From assembly GCA_963837025.1 (NCBI GenBank), contig CAWILT010000001.1, positions 868,001 to 932,000 on the forward strand: DNA of 64,000 nt, read 5' to 3'. Each line of letters begins with the position of its first letter. Position 1 is the first letter of the stretch. Origin of the DNA: JALZUV01 sp963837025. GTDB taxonomy: Bacteria > Pseudomonadota > Alphaproteobacteria > Rickettsiales > JALZUV01. A program made the position numbers and the translations under genes. Below are positions 6,327 through 16,005 of the stretch, one piece after another. The notes under the pieces are model-generated. The model saw nothing but the letters and a program-made list of their open reading frames with translations, was not told where the DNA came from and ran no database searches.

Positions 6327-9274
6327 AAGAACATCAAATTGAACAAGATCTGATCAACAAACTGAGCGATCTAAAATATGTCTATCGCCCAGACATAAAT
6401 GATCGTGCTGCATTGGAAAAGAATTTCCGCGAGAAATTCGAAGAATTGAACCGAGTTCATTTAACCGATGAGGAGTTTGATCGCTTATTGGTGCATATAA
6501 TTACTCCAGATGTATTCACCGCTGCACGCACCTTGAGAGAACGCAATAGCTTCGAGCGTGATGATGGTACGCCTCTTTTCTATACGCTGGTTAATATCAA
6601 AGACTGGTGCAAAAACACCTTCGAGGTTATTAACCAGCTTCGAATCAATACCGATTATAGCCAACACATATATGATGTAATCCTGCTGATAAACGGTGTG
6701 CCAGTTGTACAGATCGAGCTGAAGACGCTGGCCATCACGCCGCGCCGAGCAATGCAGCAAATCGTTGATTACAAGAATGATCCGGGGAATGGATACGGCA
6801 AAACACTGATGTGCTTCTTGCAGCTCTTTATTGTCAGCAATCGCAGTGATACTTGGTATTTTGCTAATAACAACAGCCGCCACTTTAGTTTTGATGCGGA
6901 TGAACGATTTTTGCCGCTCTATCAGTTTGCCTCCGAAGATAACAAAAAAATTACGCAACTGGACAGCTTTGCCGAGAAATTCCTCGCCAAATGCACGCTG
7001 GGGCAGATGATCAGCCGTTATATGGTGCTCGTGGCCAGCGAACAAAAGCTGATGATGATGCGCCCATATCAAATCTATGCGGTTAAAGCCATTGTAGATT
7101 GCATCCACCAACGCACTGGTAATGGTTATATCTGGCACACCACAGGAAGCGGAAAAACGCTTACATCCTTCAAAGCCTCTACTTTGCTGAAGGACAATAC
7201 AGATATTGAAAAATGCCTGTTTGTGGTAGATCGCAAAGACCTTGATCGCCAGACGCGGGAAGAATTCAACCGCTTTCAGGAGGGTTGCGTTGAAGAAAAT
7301 ACCAACACTGAAACTCTGGTGCAACGCTTGCTATCGGATGATTATGCCGACAAGGTAATCGTTACCACAATTCAGAAACTTGGGCTGGCGCTGGATGGAA
7401 CGAATAAGCGCAACTACAAAGAACGTCTGCAACCTTTAAGTGATAAGCGCGTGGTGTTTATCTTTGACGAATGCCACCGCTCTCAATTTGGTGACAACCA
7501 TAAGGCTATTAAGGAATTTTTCCCCAACGCTCAACTGTTTGGGTTCACCGGCACACCAATCTTTGAACAAAACGCCACTTATCAACAAATTGAAGGCCAA
7601 CAGGCATCGTACAAAACAACGGAAGACATCTTCCAAGACCAACTGCACGCCTACACTATTACGCATGCTATTGAAGACCGTAATGTGCTGCGCTTCCACA
7701 TTGATTATTTCAAGCCTGAAAGAAAAAAGCAGCCCAAGCCCGGTGAGCCTTTGGCCAAAAAAGCCATCGTCGAAGCTATACTAGAAAAACATGATGCCGC
7801 TACAGCAGGACGAAAGTTTAATGCGATATTGGCAACGGCCTCCATCAATGACGCAATAGCCTATCACGATCTATTCAAGCAGATTCAGACAGAAAGGCTG
7901 GCCACAAACCCGGAATTTCAGCCGATCAACATCGCATGCGTGTTTTCTCCACCAAATGAAAAACAAATTCAGGAAGACCTTCCACAAGAGAAGCACGACA
8001 ACGAACAAAATCCCGATCAAAAGGCAGCTGCGCTGAAGGCAATTATTGCTGATTACAATACGCGCTACAAAACGAACCACAGCATCAATGAGTTTGATCT
8101 GTATTATCAGGATGTACAAAAGCGCATCAAAGACCAGCAATACCCTAACCAAGATTTGAAACACGCAGAGAAAATCGATGTGGTGATCGTGGTGGATATG
8201 CTGCTCACTGGGTTTGATTCTAAATTCCTAAACACCCTTTATGTCGATAAGAACCTCAAATATCATGGCCTCATTCAGGCATTTTCGCGCACCAACCGCG
8301 TGCTGAACGACACGAAGCCTTACGGAAATATCCTCGATTTCCGTCAGCAACAAGATGCAGTGAATAATGCGATTGCGCTATTCTCTGGTGAACAGTCTGA
8401 TCGCGCTAGGGAAATCTGGCTGGTTGACCAAGCGCCGGTGGTGATTGGCAAGTTGGATAGCGCAGTTAAAAAACTGAATAAATTCATGCAGTCGCAGGGG
8501 CTGGAGAATAAGCCCGAAGATGTTGCTAACCTGAAGGGCGACGCTGCTCGCGGCCAGTTTATCAATCTGTTCAAAGATGTGCAGCGCCTTAAAACCCAGC
8601 TGGATCAATATACCGACCTGAGCGAGGAAAACAAAACCACCATCGAGCAAGTTATCCCCAAAGAGCAGCTTCAAGGCTTTAAGGGCGTGTATATCGAAAC
8701 CGCCCAACGCCTCAAAGCCAAGCAGGACAAAGGCGGTGATGATGTGCCGCCAGAAGTGCAGGAACTGGATTTTGAGTTTGTGCTGTTTGCGTCCACCGTC
8801 ATTGATTATGATTATATCATGGGGCTGATTGCTAAGTTTTCGCAAGAAAAGCCGGGCAAACAGAAAATGACCCGCGCCCAGCTGATTGGCCTTATCCAAT
8901 CCGATGCCAAATTTATGGATGATCGCGAGGACATCGCGGCTTATATAGACACCCTACAAGCGGGCGCAGGATTGAGCGAAAAAGACATTCGCAAAGGCTA
9001 TGAAACCTTCAAAAAAGAAAAAGACGCCACGCAGCTGAGCCAAATTGCCGAAAAGCATGGGCTTGAAGTTGCCAGCCTGCAAACGTTTGTGGATAGCATT
9101 TTGCAACGCATGATTTTTGATGGTGATCAGTTAAGTGAGCTGATGGCTCCGCTGGAGCTGGCATGGAAAGCCCGCACGCAAAAAGAACTGGCGCTGATGG
9201 ATGATCTGATTCCGCTGCTACATAAACGCGCCCACGGGCGAGATATTTCGGGGTTATACGCATATGAGCAATAA
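6323..9274 (+). CDS. hsdR: Type I restriction enzyme, R (endonuclease/translocase) subunit
   Basis: 983 residues, normal for HsdR. The N-terminal PD-(D/E)xK nuclease has Asp118 and Glu132-x-Lys134 (QIELK). The SF2 translocase follows, with Walker A HTTGSGKT at 272-279 and DECH at 382-385, and the helicase C-lobe includes the segments VDMLLTGFDSKFLNTLYVDK and AFSRTNR. A helical region at the C-terminus docks on the methylase. With HsdM and HsdS it translocates and cuts unmodified DNA. It overlaps the HTH gene by 4 bases and hsdS by 11. All motifs are intact, so it appears active. Confidence 0.95.
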   Translation: MKEHQIEQDLINKLSDLKYVYRPDINDRAALEKNFREKFEELNRVHLTDEEFDRLLVHIITPDVFTAARTLRERNSFERDDGTPLFYTLVNIKDWCKNTFEVINQLRINTDYSQHIYDVILLINGVPVVQIELKTLAITPRRAMQQIVDYKNDPGNGYGKTLMCFLQLFIVSNRSDTWYFANNNSRHFSFDADERFLPLYQFASEDNKKITQLDSFAEKFLAKCTLGQMISRYMVLVASEQKLMMMRPYQIYAVKAIVDCIHQRTGNGYIWHTTGSGKTLTSFKASTLLKDNTDIEKCLFVVDRKDLDRQTREEFNRFQEGCVEENTNTETLVQRLLSDDYADKVIVTTIQKLGLALDGTNKRNYKERLQPLSDKRVVFIFDECHRSQFGDNHKAIKEFFPNAQLFGFTGTPIFEQNATYQQIEGQQASYKTTEDIFQDQLHAYTITHAIEDRNVLRFHIDYFKPERKKQPKPGEPLAKKAIVEAILEKHDAATAGRKFNAILATASINDAIAYHDLFKQIQTERLATNPEFQPINIACVFSPPNEKQIQEDLPQEKHDNEQNPDQKAAALKAIIADYNTRYKTNHSINEFDLYYQDVQKRIKDQQYPNQDLKHAEKIDVVIVVDMLLTGFDSKFLNTLYVDKNLKYHGLIQAFSRTNRVLNDTKPYGNILDFRQQQDAVNNAIALFSGEQSDRAREIWLVDQAPVVIGKLDSAVKKLNKFMQSQGLENKPEDVANLKGDAARGQFINLFKDVQRLKTQLDQYTDLSEENKTTIEQVIPKEQLQGFKGVYIETAQRLKAKQDKGGDDVPPEVQELDFEFVLFASTVIDYDYIMGLIAKFSQEKPGKQKMTRAQLIGLIQSDAKFMDDREDIAAYIDTLQAGAGLSEKDIRKGYETFKKEKDATQLSQIAEKHGLEVASLQTFVDSILQRMIFDGDQLSELMAPLELAWKARTQKELALMDDLIPLLHKRAHGRDISGLYAYEQ

Positions 9275-10502
9275 AGCTAAACCCACCGAGGAGATCACCC
9301 CCAAACTGCGCTTTCCTGAATTTCGGGATGTTGGTGGGTGGCAATATAAAGAACTAGATCAAATTGCAGAAATTATTACCGAGAAGGCAGGCAATCGGAA
9401 GTTTACTCTTATGAGCATCACTTCTGGGGTTGGCTTGGTTTCTCAAATGGAGAAGTTTGGCAGGGAGATTGCTGGCGCTGCATACAAAAATTATTTTGTT
9501 ATTCGCAAGAATGACTTCGCCTACAATAAGAGCGCAACCAAAGAATATCCTGAAGGCTTTCTTGTCATGTATTCTGGCATTAGCGAAGGTGCAGTTCCAA
9601 ATAGTATTTTCACCTGCTTTAGAATTTCAGACGATGAAATCATTCCAAAATATTTAGATTATCTGTTTTCGAACAATATCCATGGGAAGTGGCTTAGGCA
9701 ATTTATTGCTGTTGGGGCTCGCGCTCATGGATCGCTTAATGTTGACAATAATGATTTGATGTTATTGCCAATTCCTCTACCTGAAGGACAAAATTCAAAA
9801 GAAGAACAACAGAAGATAGCAGATTTCCTCTCTTCGCTCGATGAATTGATCGCGCTAGAGGGGCAAAAGCTGGACGCGCTCAAAGACCATAAAAAAGGGC
9901 TGATGCAGGAACTGTTCCCCGCCGAGGGCGAAACCCTCCCCAAACGCCGCTTCCCCGAATTTAAGAACGCGCCAGAGTGGGAGGAAGTAGCACTCGGAAA
10001 GCACTGTGAAATCACCACAGGGAAGCTTGATGCAAATGCAATGATCGAGAGTGGCCAGTATCGTTTTTATACCTGTGCTAAGGATTACTATCGTATCGAC
10101 AAATACGCGTTTGATACAGATGCACTTTTAATCTCAGGAAATGGTGCAAATGTTGGCTACATCCATCACTACAATGGTAAATTTAATGCCTACCAGCGAA
10201 CATATGTATTGGACAAATTTCAAGAAAACATCATTTTTATAAAATACTTTCTTGAGAGAAATCTTAAAAAAAGAATTGATGAAGAAAAGAAAGCTGGCAA
10301 TACACCTTATATTGTTATGTCTGCTTTAACGGAGATGGAGATACGTCTTCCTTTTAGAGATGAACAGAAGGAAATAGCTAACCTTCTATCCAATATAGAC
10401 AATCTCATCGCCGCGCAAAGCCAAAAACTCGAAGCACTCAAAGACCACAAAAAAGGACTGATGCAGCAGCTTTTCCCTGCACCTGAGGAGGTGATGGGAT
10501 GA
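9264..10502 (+). CDS. hsdS: Type I restriction enzyme, S (specificity) subunit
   Basis: 412 residues with two target-recognition domains (about 20-170 and 225-365), each followed by a conserved coiled-coil spacer ending KDHKKGLMQ-x-LFPA. Each domain reads one half of the bipartite target; the sequence recognised cannot be predicted here. The two spacers are near copies at DNA level (around 9871-9920 and 10438-10487), which allows domain swapping. It starts MSNKAKP, the same heptapeptide as the next gene. It overlaps hsdR by 11 bases and the PrrC-like gene by 4. Confidence 0.93.
   Translation: MSNKAKPTEEITPKLRFPEFRDVGGWQYKELDQIAEIITEKAGNRKFTLMSITSGVGLVSQMEKFGREIAGAAYKNYFVIRKNDFAYNKSATKEYPEGFLVMYSGISEGAVPNSIFTCFRISDDEIIPKYLDYLFSNNIHGKWLRQFIAVGARAHGSLNVDNNDLMLLPIPLPEGQNSKEEQQKIADFLSSLDELIALEGQKLDALKDHKKGLMQELFPAEGETLPKRRFPEFKNAPEWEEVALGKHCEITTGKLDANAMIESGQYRFYTCAKDYYRIDKYAFDTDALLISGNGANVGYIHHYNGKFNAYQRTYVLDKFQENIIFIKYFLERNLKKRIDEEKKAGNTPYIVMSALTEMEIRLPFRDEQKEIANLLSNIDNLIAAQSQKLEALKDHKKGLMQQLFPAPEEVMG
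10438..10487 (+). repeat. HsdS conserved-region repeat (second copy; first at 9871-9920)
   Basis: The DNA coding for the helical spacer after each recognition domain (LKDHKKGLMQ, then LFP) is duplicated with few changes, mostly at third positions. Such repeats are where type I specificity genes exchange recognition domains by homologous recombination. Confidence 0.75.
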
Positions 10503-11632
10503 GCAATAAAGCCAAGCCAAAGATTCATCACTATAAAACTCTTCGTGGTGTAACCAACCGAATACGCGATGATCTGAACGATCATGATTTTGTGTTGATC
10601 TTTGCCTATAATGGCACAGGCAAAACACGCCTCTCGATGGCATTCAAAGATGCAGGAAAGAAAAAGAACGGGCGCGACACGCTCTATTTTAATGCGTTCA
10701 CGGAAGATTTGTTCCATTGGGATAATGATTTGCAGGGCGATGCGGAACGTCATTTACGCATCAATTCAGAGTCCGTCTTCTTTTCTGGCTTCAAAGAACT
10801 GGCGCTGGAAGAAAAAATCTTCGCCTTCCTTGAGCGATATGCCGATTTTGATTTCAGAATAGATTATGAAACTTGGCGCATTGTCTTTTCACGCGGAGAT
10901 GAACAGAATATCAAAGTTTCACGCGGTGAGCAGAATATGTTCATTTGGTGCATATTCCTTGCGGTGTGTGAGTTGGTTATTGATGGGCATACATCCTATT
11001 CATGGGTAAAAAATCTTTATATTGATGATCCTATTTCCTCGCTGGACGATAACAATGCCATTGCTGTTGCATGCGATTTGGCGAAACTTTTAGCACCAGT
11101 ACCAATAGAGGGTGTGGAAGACGGTAAAAAAGAAAAGAAAATCAAACAAAAGGTGGTGATTTCTTCACATCACGGCCTCTTTTTTAATGTCATGTGGAAT
11201 GAACTCAAGCGGCGCAGAGTTAAATATAAAACTCACTTTTACCATAGGCCGAATAAATCTGAGGTCTATACGTTGCGCGGAACGGATGAAACACCCTTCT
11301 TTCACCATGTTGCGATACTTAGTGAGCTGCAAAAAGCGGTGGAGAGTGATCAGCTTTACACGCATCACTTCAACATGATGCGTAGCATATTGGAAAAAAC
11401 CGCGACCTTCTTTGGCCATAAAGATTTTTCAAGCTGTATTCAGGGGCTGGAAGATGAGGCGCTTTATTCTCGCGCACTCAATCTGTTGAGCCACGGCAAG
11501 CACTCGATTTATGAGCCCAGAGAAATGATTGATGACAACAAAGAATTGTTCAAGCGAATTTACGCTGATTTTTTAGAGCGCTATCGTTTTGACCTTCCCG
11601 AAATAACTCGCCAACAGGAGAGCCGAGCATGA
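10499..11632 (+). CDS. PrrC-like AAA ATPase, candidate anticodon nuclease
   Basis: 377 residues, close to PrrC (396). An ABC-type ATPase shows a P-loop (YNGTGKT, 37-43), signature VSRGEQN (140-146), Walker B/D-loop LYIDDPISSLDD (173-184) and H-loop ISSHH. The C-terminal region carries Arg295-x3-Glu299 and His332. Residues and spacing match the PrrC anticodon-nuclease triad (R320, E324, H356), set in RSILEK and LLSHGKHS. PrrC is held silent by a type I enzyme and released when phage blocks restriction; it then cuts a tRNA anticodon loop. Here the gene sits between hsdS and hsdM with 4-base overlaps on both sides. ATPase membership is firm. Nuclease activity and the tRNA target are inferred. 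Confidence 0.8.
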   Translation: MSNKAKPKIHHYKTLRGVTNRIRDDLNDHDFVLIFAYNGTGKTRLSMAFKDAGKKKNGRDTLYFNAFTEDLFHWDNDLQGDAERHLRINSESVFFSGFKELALEEKIFAFLERYADFDFRIDYETWRIVFSRGDEQNIKVSRGEQNMFIWCIFLAVCELVIDGHTSYSWVKNLYIDDPISSLDDNNAIAVACDLAKLLAPVPIEGVEDGKKEKKIKQKVVISSHHGLFFNVMWNELKRRRVKYKTHFYHRPNKSEVYTLRGTDETPFFHHVAILSELQKAVESDQLYTHHFNMMRSILEKTATFFGHKDFSSCIQGLEDEALYSRALNLLSHGKHSIYEPREMIDDNKELFKRIYADFLERYRFDLPEITRQQESRA

Positions 11633-13383
11633 CCGATGACCAACAAAAAGAACTAGGTAAAACCCTATGGGCGATTGCTGACCAGCTGCGCGGCGCAATG
11701 AATGCGGATGATTTTCGTGATTATATGCTCTCCTTCCTGTTCCTGCGTTATTTGTCGGATAACTATGAAGAAGCTGCGCAAAAAGAGCTGGGTAAGGATT
11801 ATCCAAAACCAGAAACGCATGTTGTTGAACCTAAAACTAAATATTCCGTTCAAGAACGTATTGATATGGCGCTTGAGATTGATCCGTCAGCAAATGTAAA
11901 AGAGCTTAAAAAGCAATTCTCTATTCCTGAAGCGCCTAAAGTCCACTCTAAAACCCCTTTAGAGGTGTGGTATGATCGCAATCAAGATGATGTCGTAGAG
12001 TTTGAAAAACAAATGCGCCGCAAAACGCATTACGTCATTAAGCCGAACCACCTCTGGGGCAGCATTGCAGAAATGGCTCGCACACAGGATGACGAATTAT
12101 TGCATGTCCTGCAACAGGGCTTTGATTATATTGAGAATGAATCGTTTGATAGCACCTTCCAAGGCTTGTTTTCGGAAATTAACCTGAATTCTGAAAAGCT
12201 CGGCAAGCGTTATACCGATCGTAATGCGAAACTCTGCAATATCATCACCAAAATTGCTGAAGGCTTGGCAAAATTCTCAACTGATAGTGACACGTTGGGC
12301 GATGCGTATGAATATCTTATTGGCCAGTTTGCCTCTGGTTCAGGCAAAAAAGCTGGCGAGTTTTATACGCCTCAAGAGATTTCAAGTATCCTATCTGACA
12401 TCGTTACCCTAGACGGCCAAGACCCGACCACGGGCAAGAAAAAGCATTTGGATAGCGTGTTCGACTTTGCGTGCGGTTCTGGTTCATTGCTTCTAAATGT
12501 GCGCAACCAGCTCGGAGCGCATGGGATTGGTAAAATTTATGGGCAGGAAAAGAACATCACCACCTACAACTTAGCACGCATGAATATGCTGCTACACGGG
12601 GTGAAGGATTCAGAATTTGAGATTTTCCACGGTGACACTCTGACAAATGATTGGGATTCCCTACGCGAAGCAAATCCCGCGAAGAAACCTTATTTTGACG
12701 CTGTCGTGGCTAATCCTCCTTTCAGCTATCGCTGGGAGCCATCGGAGGCTATGGGCGAAGATGTGCGCTTTAAGAGCTATGGCCTCGCACCAAAATCCGC
12801 CGCTGACTTTGCCTTTTTGCTACATGGCTTTCACTTCCTAAAGCAAGAAGGCACGATGGCGATTATCTTGCCTCATGGTGTGCTTTTCCGTGGCGGTTCC
12901 GAGGAACGCATCCGCCGCAAGCTCCTCGATGATGGCCATATCGATACGGTGATTGGGTTGCCTGCGAACCTGTTCTATTCAACGGGCATTCCCGTTTGCA
13001 TTCTGGTGCTCAAAAAGTGCAAAAAGCCTGATGACGTGTTGTTCATCAATGCAAGTGAGCACTTCGAAAAAGGCAAACGCCAGAACTTTTTGGGTGATGG
13101 AAAAGACGGCAAGCCTGATCACATCAAAAAAATCGTTGAGACATACCAATTCCGAAAAGAAGAAGATCGCTATTCACGACGTGTTTCTATGGAGGAAATA
13201 GCCGAGAAAAACTCTTATAATCTAAACATCTCCCGCTACATCAGCACCGCTGAACCGGAGAAAGAGGTGATCCTAGAGGATGTGCATGGGATTTTGGAAG
13301 AACTGGAGCAAAAAATCGATGCTTCCACTAAGAAACATAATGAATTTCTGAACGAACTTGGGTTGCCACTGTTACCGAAGTAG
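11629..13383 (+). CDS. hsdM: Type I restriction enzyme, M (methylase) subunit
   Basis: 584 residues. The N-terminal helical HsdM domain (about 1-200) is followed by an N6-adenine methyltransferase with SAM motif I FDFACGSGSLLLN (about 278-290) and catalytic NPPF at 362-365. It forms M2S for host protection and M2SR2 for restriction. Its start overlaps the PrrC-like gene by four bases (ATGA). The gene order R-S-PrrC-M is unusual, because most type I loci have M before S. All motifs are intact. Confidence 0.95.
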   Translation: MTDDQQKELGKTLWAIADQLRGAMNADDFRDYMLSFLFLRYLSDNYEEAAQKELGKDYPKPETHVVEPKTKYSVQERIDMALEIDPSANVKELKKQFSIPEAPKVHSKTPLEVWYDRNQDDVVEFEKQMRRKTHYVIKPNHLWGSIAEMARTQDDELLHVLQQGFDYIENESFDSTFQGLFSEINLNSEKLGKRYTDRNAKLCNIITKIAEGLAKFSTDSDTLGDAYEYLIGQFASGSGKKAGEFYTPQEISSILSDIVTLDGQDPTTGKKKHLDSVFDFACGSGSLLLNVRNQLGAHGIGKIYGQEKNITTYNLARMNMLLHGVKDSEFEIFHGDTLTNDWDSLREANPAKKPYFDAVVANPPFSYRWEPSEAMGEDVRFKSYGLAPKSAADFAFLLHGFHFLKQEGTMAIILPHGVLFRGGSEERIRRKLLDDGHIDTVIGLPANLFYSTGIPVCILVLKKCKKPDDVLFINASEHFEKGKRQNFLGDGKDGKPDHIKKIVETYQFRKEEDRYSRRVSMEEIAEKNSYNLNISRYISTAEPEKEVILEDVHGILEELEQKIDASTKKHNEFLNELGLPLLPK

Positions 13384-13399
13384 CAAAGAACATCAAACT

Positions 13400-15154
13400 A
13401 TGGAAAAAGATTGGATTCTTCAAAAAAAAGAAACTCGCCGAGCTTTCGCTAATGCGACATGGGTTCCGTTAAGAGCATCCTGTAATGACGAACAGGGTAA
13501 TGTTAATAATATAGGCTATGTTGCTGAATATTTTGGGTGTGGGTCTGTCGCTTTCCCGCCAGAGCATCGGGATGTTGCGGAACGACTTAGCTGGAGTAGT
13601 ATCGGGATTGCTTGTAATGTTCAGCCTTATGCTTTCGAGGATGGCCACTACTCTTCAATTGAGCAATATCAATATAACGACAAAGAACCAATTGGGGTTC
13701 ATCTTGTCTTCGAGCACCCTCAACCGGTAGTGGGCGGAAGAGCATGGATACTAAACCCTGATTTAGTTATTGCACTGCGCTTGATTAAAGAGGGAGCAAA
13801 TTGGGTAAGGCCGGAAGAGAATTTCGCTGTCGTAGCTCGAGAGGTTTTGGATGAAAAAGGAAATCACCAACTCATCGAGATTAAGCGGGAATTTCTCCTC
13901 GATTATTTGGCGGCAAGAAATCTATCTCTTCGCCTCTCTTACTATCGCCAAAGAGTAGAAAATGTTGCCTCGCTTGAAGGCAATGAATATGCGAATTTGG
14001 AAGACAAGCAGGAGACGAGAGACAGTGGTCGATTTGAACTCAGAGTTCGAAGTCTAAATGATGTCTTTGGAGGAAGCTGGGCTTTATTCAGGGCTTGGAG
14101 AACTGATGTTGACGAAGACGAAGATGCCCCTGTAATGGGTCCTGAAAATAATGAAAACACCGATTTTGAAAGCTCGAAAGGCCATCGGGGCGGCTTTGAA
14201 GGCGTACGGATAGAGGGGGAGTTTTGGCGAGACGAATGGATTGAGAACCAAAGGAAGAGTGTGCGTATTAGGGGTGATGCAGATACTAATCTTCCACAAT
14301 TCATAGTTGAGACTGATGGTACTCGCATGGCGTCTGCCGATTTAGACAATGAAGATATTGGTCGTTGGTTATGGTTCCGATCCAGCGTAGTTAATGAGCT
14401 TCTGGGGCTTCGTGGTTTTTCTCTTAGTTGGTACACGGCGGAGACAGGCTGCATTTGCTCTACCTCAGGATATAAAACACACTTTGGGATTAACCAATCA
14501 GATTTAATTACAGTGTATGCCTACGATATAGCCCGTCTTAACGCATGGGAGCAGCATATTTGGGCTGCGCATAATATTGTTCCAGATGGAAAGGTTTCAA
14601 ATGAGTTGCTAGCATCCCAAGTCAAAGCCAAGCCAGCATCGACGCACGCTGTCGAAAATTTCCTATTTGAGGTAATGGAAATGCTGGAGTCCGGATTCCG
14701 TCAGGAGTTCAAGGTTTCCCTTTTCTCTCATGCTACAGACCGCGAAACGGCTATAAATAACATATCCCGATTCGCCAGCAAAGATCAGGCATCATTGCTA
14801 AGGCTAGCAAAAGAACTTATTCGAGTCTTCTCGGATCGGCTAAATGTCCGTGAACTCAGAGAATTATCGACACATTCGGATAAGAATAAATTGGGTTCAA
14901 ATAAATTGCTGGAAGATATTTTGTCCCAGCGAGTTGGAGCAGAAAAAGCTAGATCAGTGCTTGCCCCAATTGTTGGCGCGTATGATATGCGCGTAGGTGA
15001 TGCTCATCCAACCAGCTCGAAGATTAGTGAGGCCTTAAAGCTTGCTGGAATCGATGAGAGCAAGTCGTTTTTAAGACAGGGCGAGCAGTTGATTTCAAAT
15101 TTTGGGCGGTCTATTTGGTGGATTGGCAAATTACTTTGTGAAAATCATAGATAA
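13400..15154 (+). CDS. Unrecognised 584-aa protein, last gene of the restriction operon
   Basis: I use the ATG at 13400 (MEKDWILQKKETRRAF), 16 bases after hsdM; an open frame extends upstream into hsdM and is unlikely to be used. I recognise no family and see no signal peptide, membrane helix, P-loop or nuclease motif. The N-terminal half is mixed beta (YVAEYFGCGSVAFPP; HPQPVVGGRAWILNPDLVIA). The middle is aromatic-rich (RWLWFRSSVVNELLGLRGF) and the C-terminal ~180 residues are helical (ASLLRLAKELIRVFSDRLNV). The same strand and short gap place it in the restriction operon, so an accessory, sensor or effector role is possible but unproven. It meets the lysozyme gene tail to tail. Confidence 0.7.
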   Translation: MEKDWILQKKETRRAFANATWVPLRASCNDEQGNVNNIGYVAEYFGCGSVAFPPEHRDVAERLSWSSIGIACNVQPYAFEDGHYSSIEQYQYNDKEPIGVHLVFEHPQPVVGGRAWILNPDLVIALRLIKEGANWVRPEENFAVVAREVLDEKGNHQLIEIKREFLLDYLAARNLSLRLSYYRQRVENVASLEGNEYANLEDKQETRDSGRFELRVRSLNDVFGGSWALFRAWRTDVDEDEDAPVMGPENNENTDFESSKGHRGGFEGVRIEGEFWRDEWIENQRKSVRIRGDADTNLPQFIVETDGTRMASADLDNEDIGRWLWFRSSVVNELLGLRGFSLSWYTAETGCICSTSGYKTHFGINQSDLITVYAYDIARLNAWEQHIWAAHNIVPDGKVSNELLASQVKAKPASTHAVENFLFEVMEMLESGFRQEFKVSLFSHATDRETAINNISRFASKDQASLLRLAKELIRVFSDRLNVRELRELSTHSDKNKLGSNKLLEDILSQRVGAEKARSVLAPIVGAYDMRVGDAHPTSSKISEALKLAGIDESKSFLRQGEQLISNFGRSIWWIGKLLCENHR

Positions 15155-15582
15155 AGAAGAGTTTCCGCCTCACGCCGGCGCACCAACCCTCTCAGCTTCC
15201 GCCCTCCAGCCCACACCCACCGCATGAATTCGGCTGGTACGTCGGAATGTTCTTCGCGGTTTACTTTGCGGCGCAAGGTGGATCGCTGGAGAGCGCCGCT
15301 GCCGAGGTTAAACGTGAACGACACCAGCGCATCAAACTGACCGTTAGTGAGTGGTACACGGATCAGGCGTAGCACGGCACGTTCTGCCACCAGCACATCC
15401 TTAATCAGAAGCGCCACACCTGCTTCCTCGCTGATGCCATTACGGAACATCTCTGCTTCACCCGGTCGCAGCAAATGGCCATAGCCAATCGTCGGAAAAC
15501 CGGCAGCATCCAGATAGATTTCTGGCTCGAACCCCTCGAAACGCTTGATCAGGTTCAGCCCATCTTGGGTGATATGCCTCAT
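15145..15582 (-). CDS. Phage endolysin (lysozyme, GH24)
   Basis: 145 residues. The T4-lysozyme-type triad Glu16, Asp25, Thr31 lies in KRFEGFEPEIYLDAAGFPTIGYGH; its E-x8-D-x5-T spacing is that of T4 lysozyme. The C-terminus keeps FTFNLGSGALQRSTLRRKVN, typical of GH24. It has no signal peptide, so release would need the holin, whose stop overlaps this start by four bases. It cleaves peptidoglycan at lysis. The sequence appears intact. Confidence 0.92.
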   Translation of the reverse strand: MRHITQDGLNLIKRFEGFEPEIYLDAAGFPTIGYGHLLRPGEAEMFRNGISEEAGVALLIKDVLVAERAVLRLIRVPLTNGQFDALVSFTFNLGSGALQRSTLRRKVNREEHSDVPAEFMRWVWAGGRKLRGLVRRREAETLLYL

Positions 15583-16004
15583 TTGCCAGCCCTCAATTTA
15601 GACATGGCACGCTGGCCGAAATAAAAGCTGATGATGCCTGCAAAGATAGCCTGATCCTCTGCCGTCCAGAGCAACCACGGCAGATCAGCGGAAAACTGCA
15701 TAATCTTGACCACCGCATAGAGAATGAAAAAGCTGTAGGCGATCACGGGGCGCACCGTGCCATTGAGCGCATCCACCCAGCGTATGCCGGTATTGTAGGT
15801 TTTGTAGAGCGCACGGCTTTCGGCAATATCCGCCTCGACGTGGATTTCTTCCAGTCGGTTGGTGTGTCCTTGCGCCTGCTGCGCCATCTGCATTTCGAGG
15901 ATTGTCAGCTCGTGTTTGCGATCCTGTGCGTCGCGGAACAGCTTCAGCAAATCCGGAAACGCTGCCGAGATAAAACCCAATAAAGAACCAAGTAATGTCA
16001 TCAT
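15579..16004 (-). CDS. GTA-type three-helix holin
   Basis: About 141 residues from the ATG at 16004, chosen because GGGAGG lies six bases upstream; the frame remains open to 16109, inside the previous gene. It has a hydrophobic N-terminal helix (MTLLGSLLGFISAAFPDL), a charged helical middle, and two further helices around PVIAYSFFILYAVVKIM and DQAIFAGIISFYFGQ. This matches the three-TM holin family of gene-transfer agents and related phages. It would permeabilise the inner membrane for the adjacent lysozyme. Confidence 0.8.
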   Translation of the reverse strand: MMTLLGSLLGFISAAFPDLLKLFRDAQDRKHELTILEMQMAQQAQGHTNRLEEIHVEADIAESRALYKTYNTGIRWVDALNGTVRPVIAYSFFILYAVVKIMQFSADLPWLLWTAEDQAIFAGIISFYFGQRAMSKLRAGK

Positions 16005-16005
16005 A

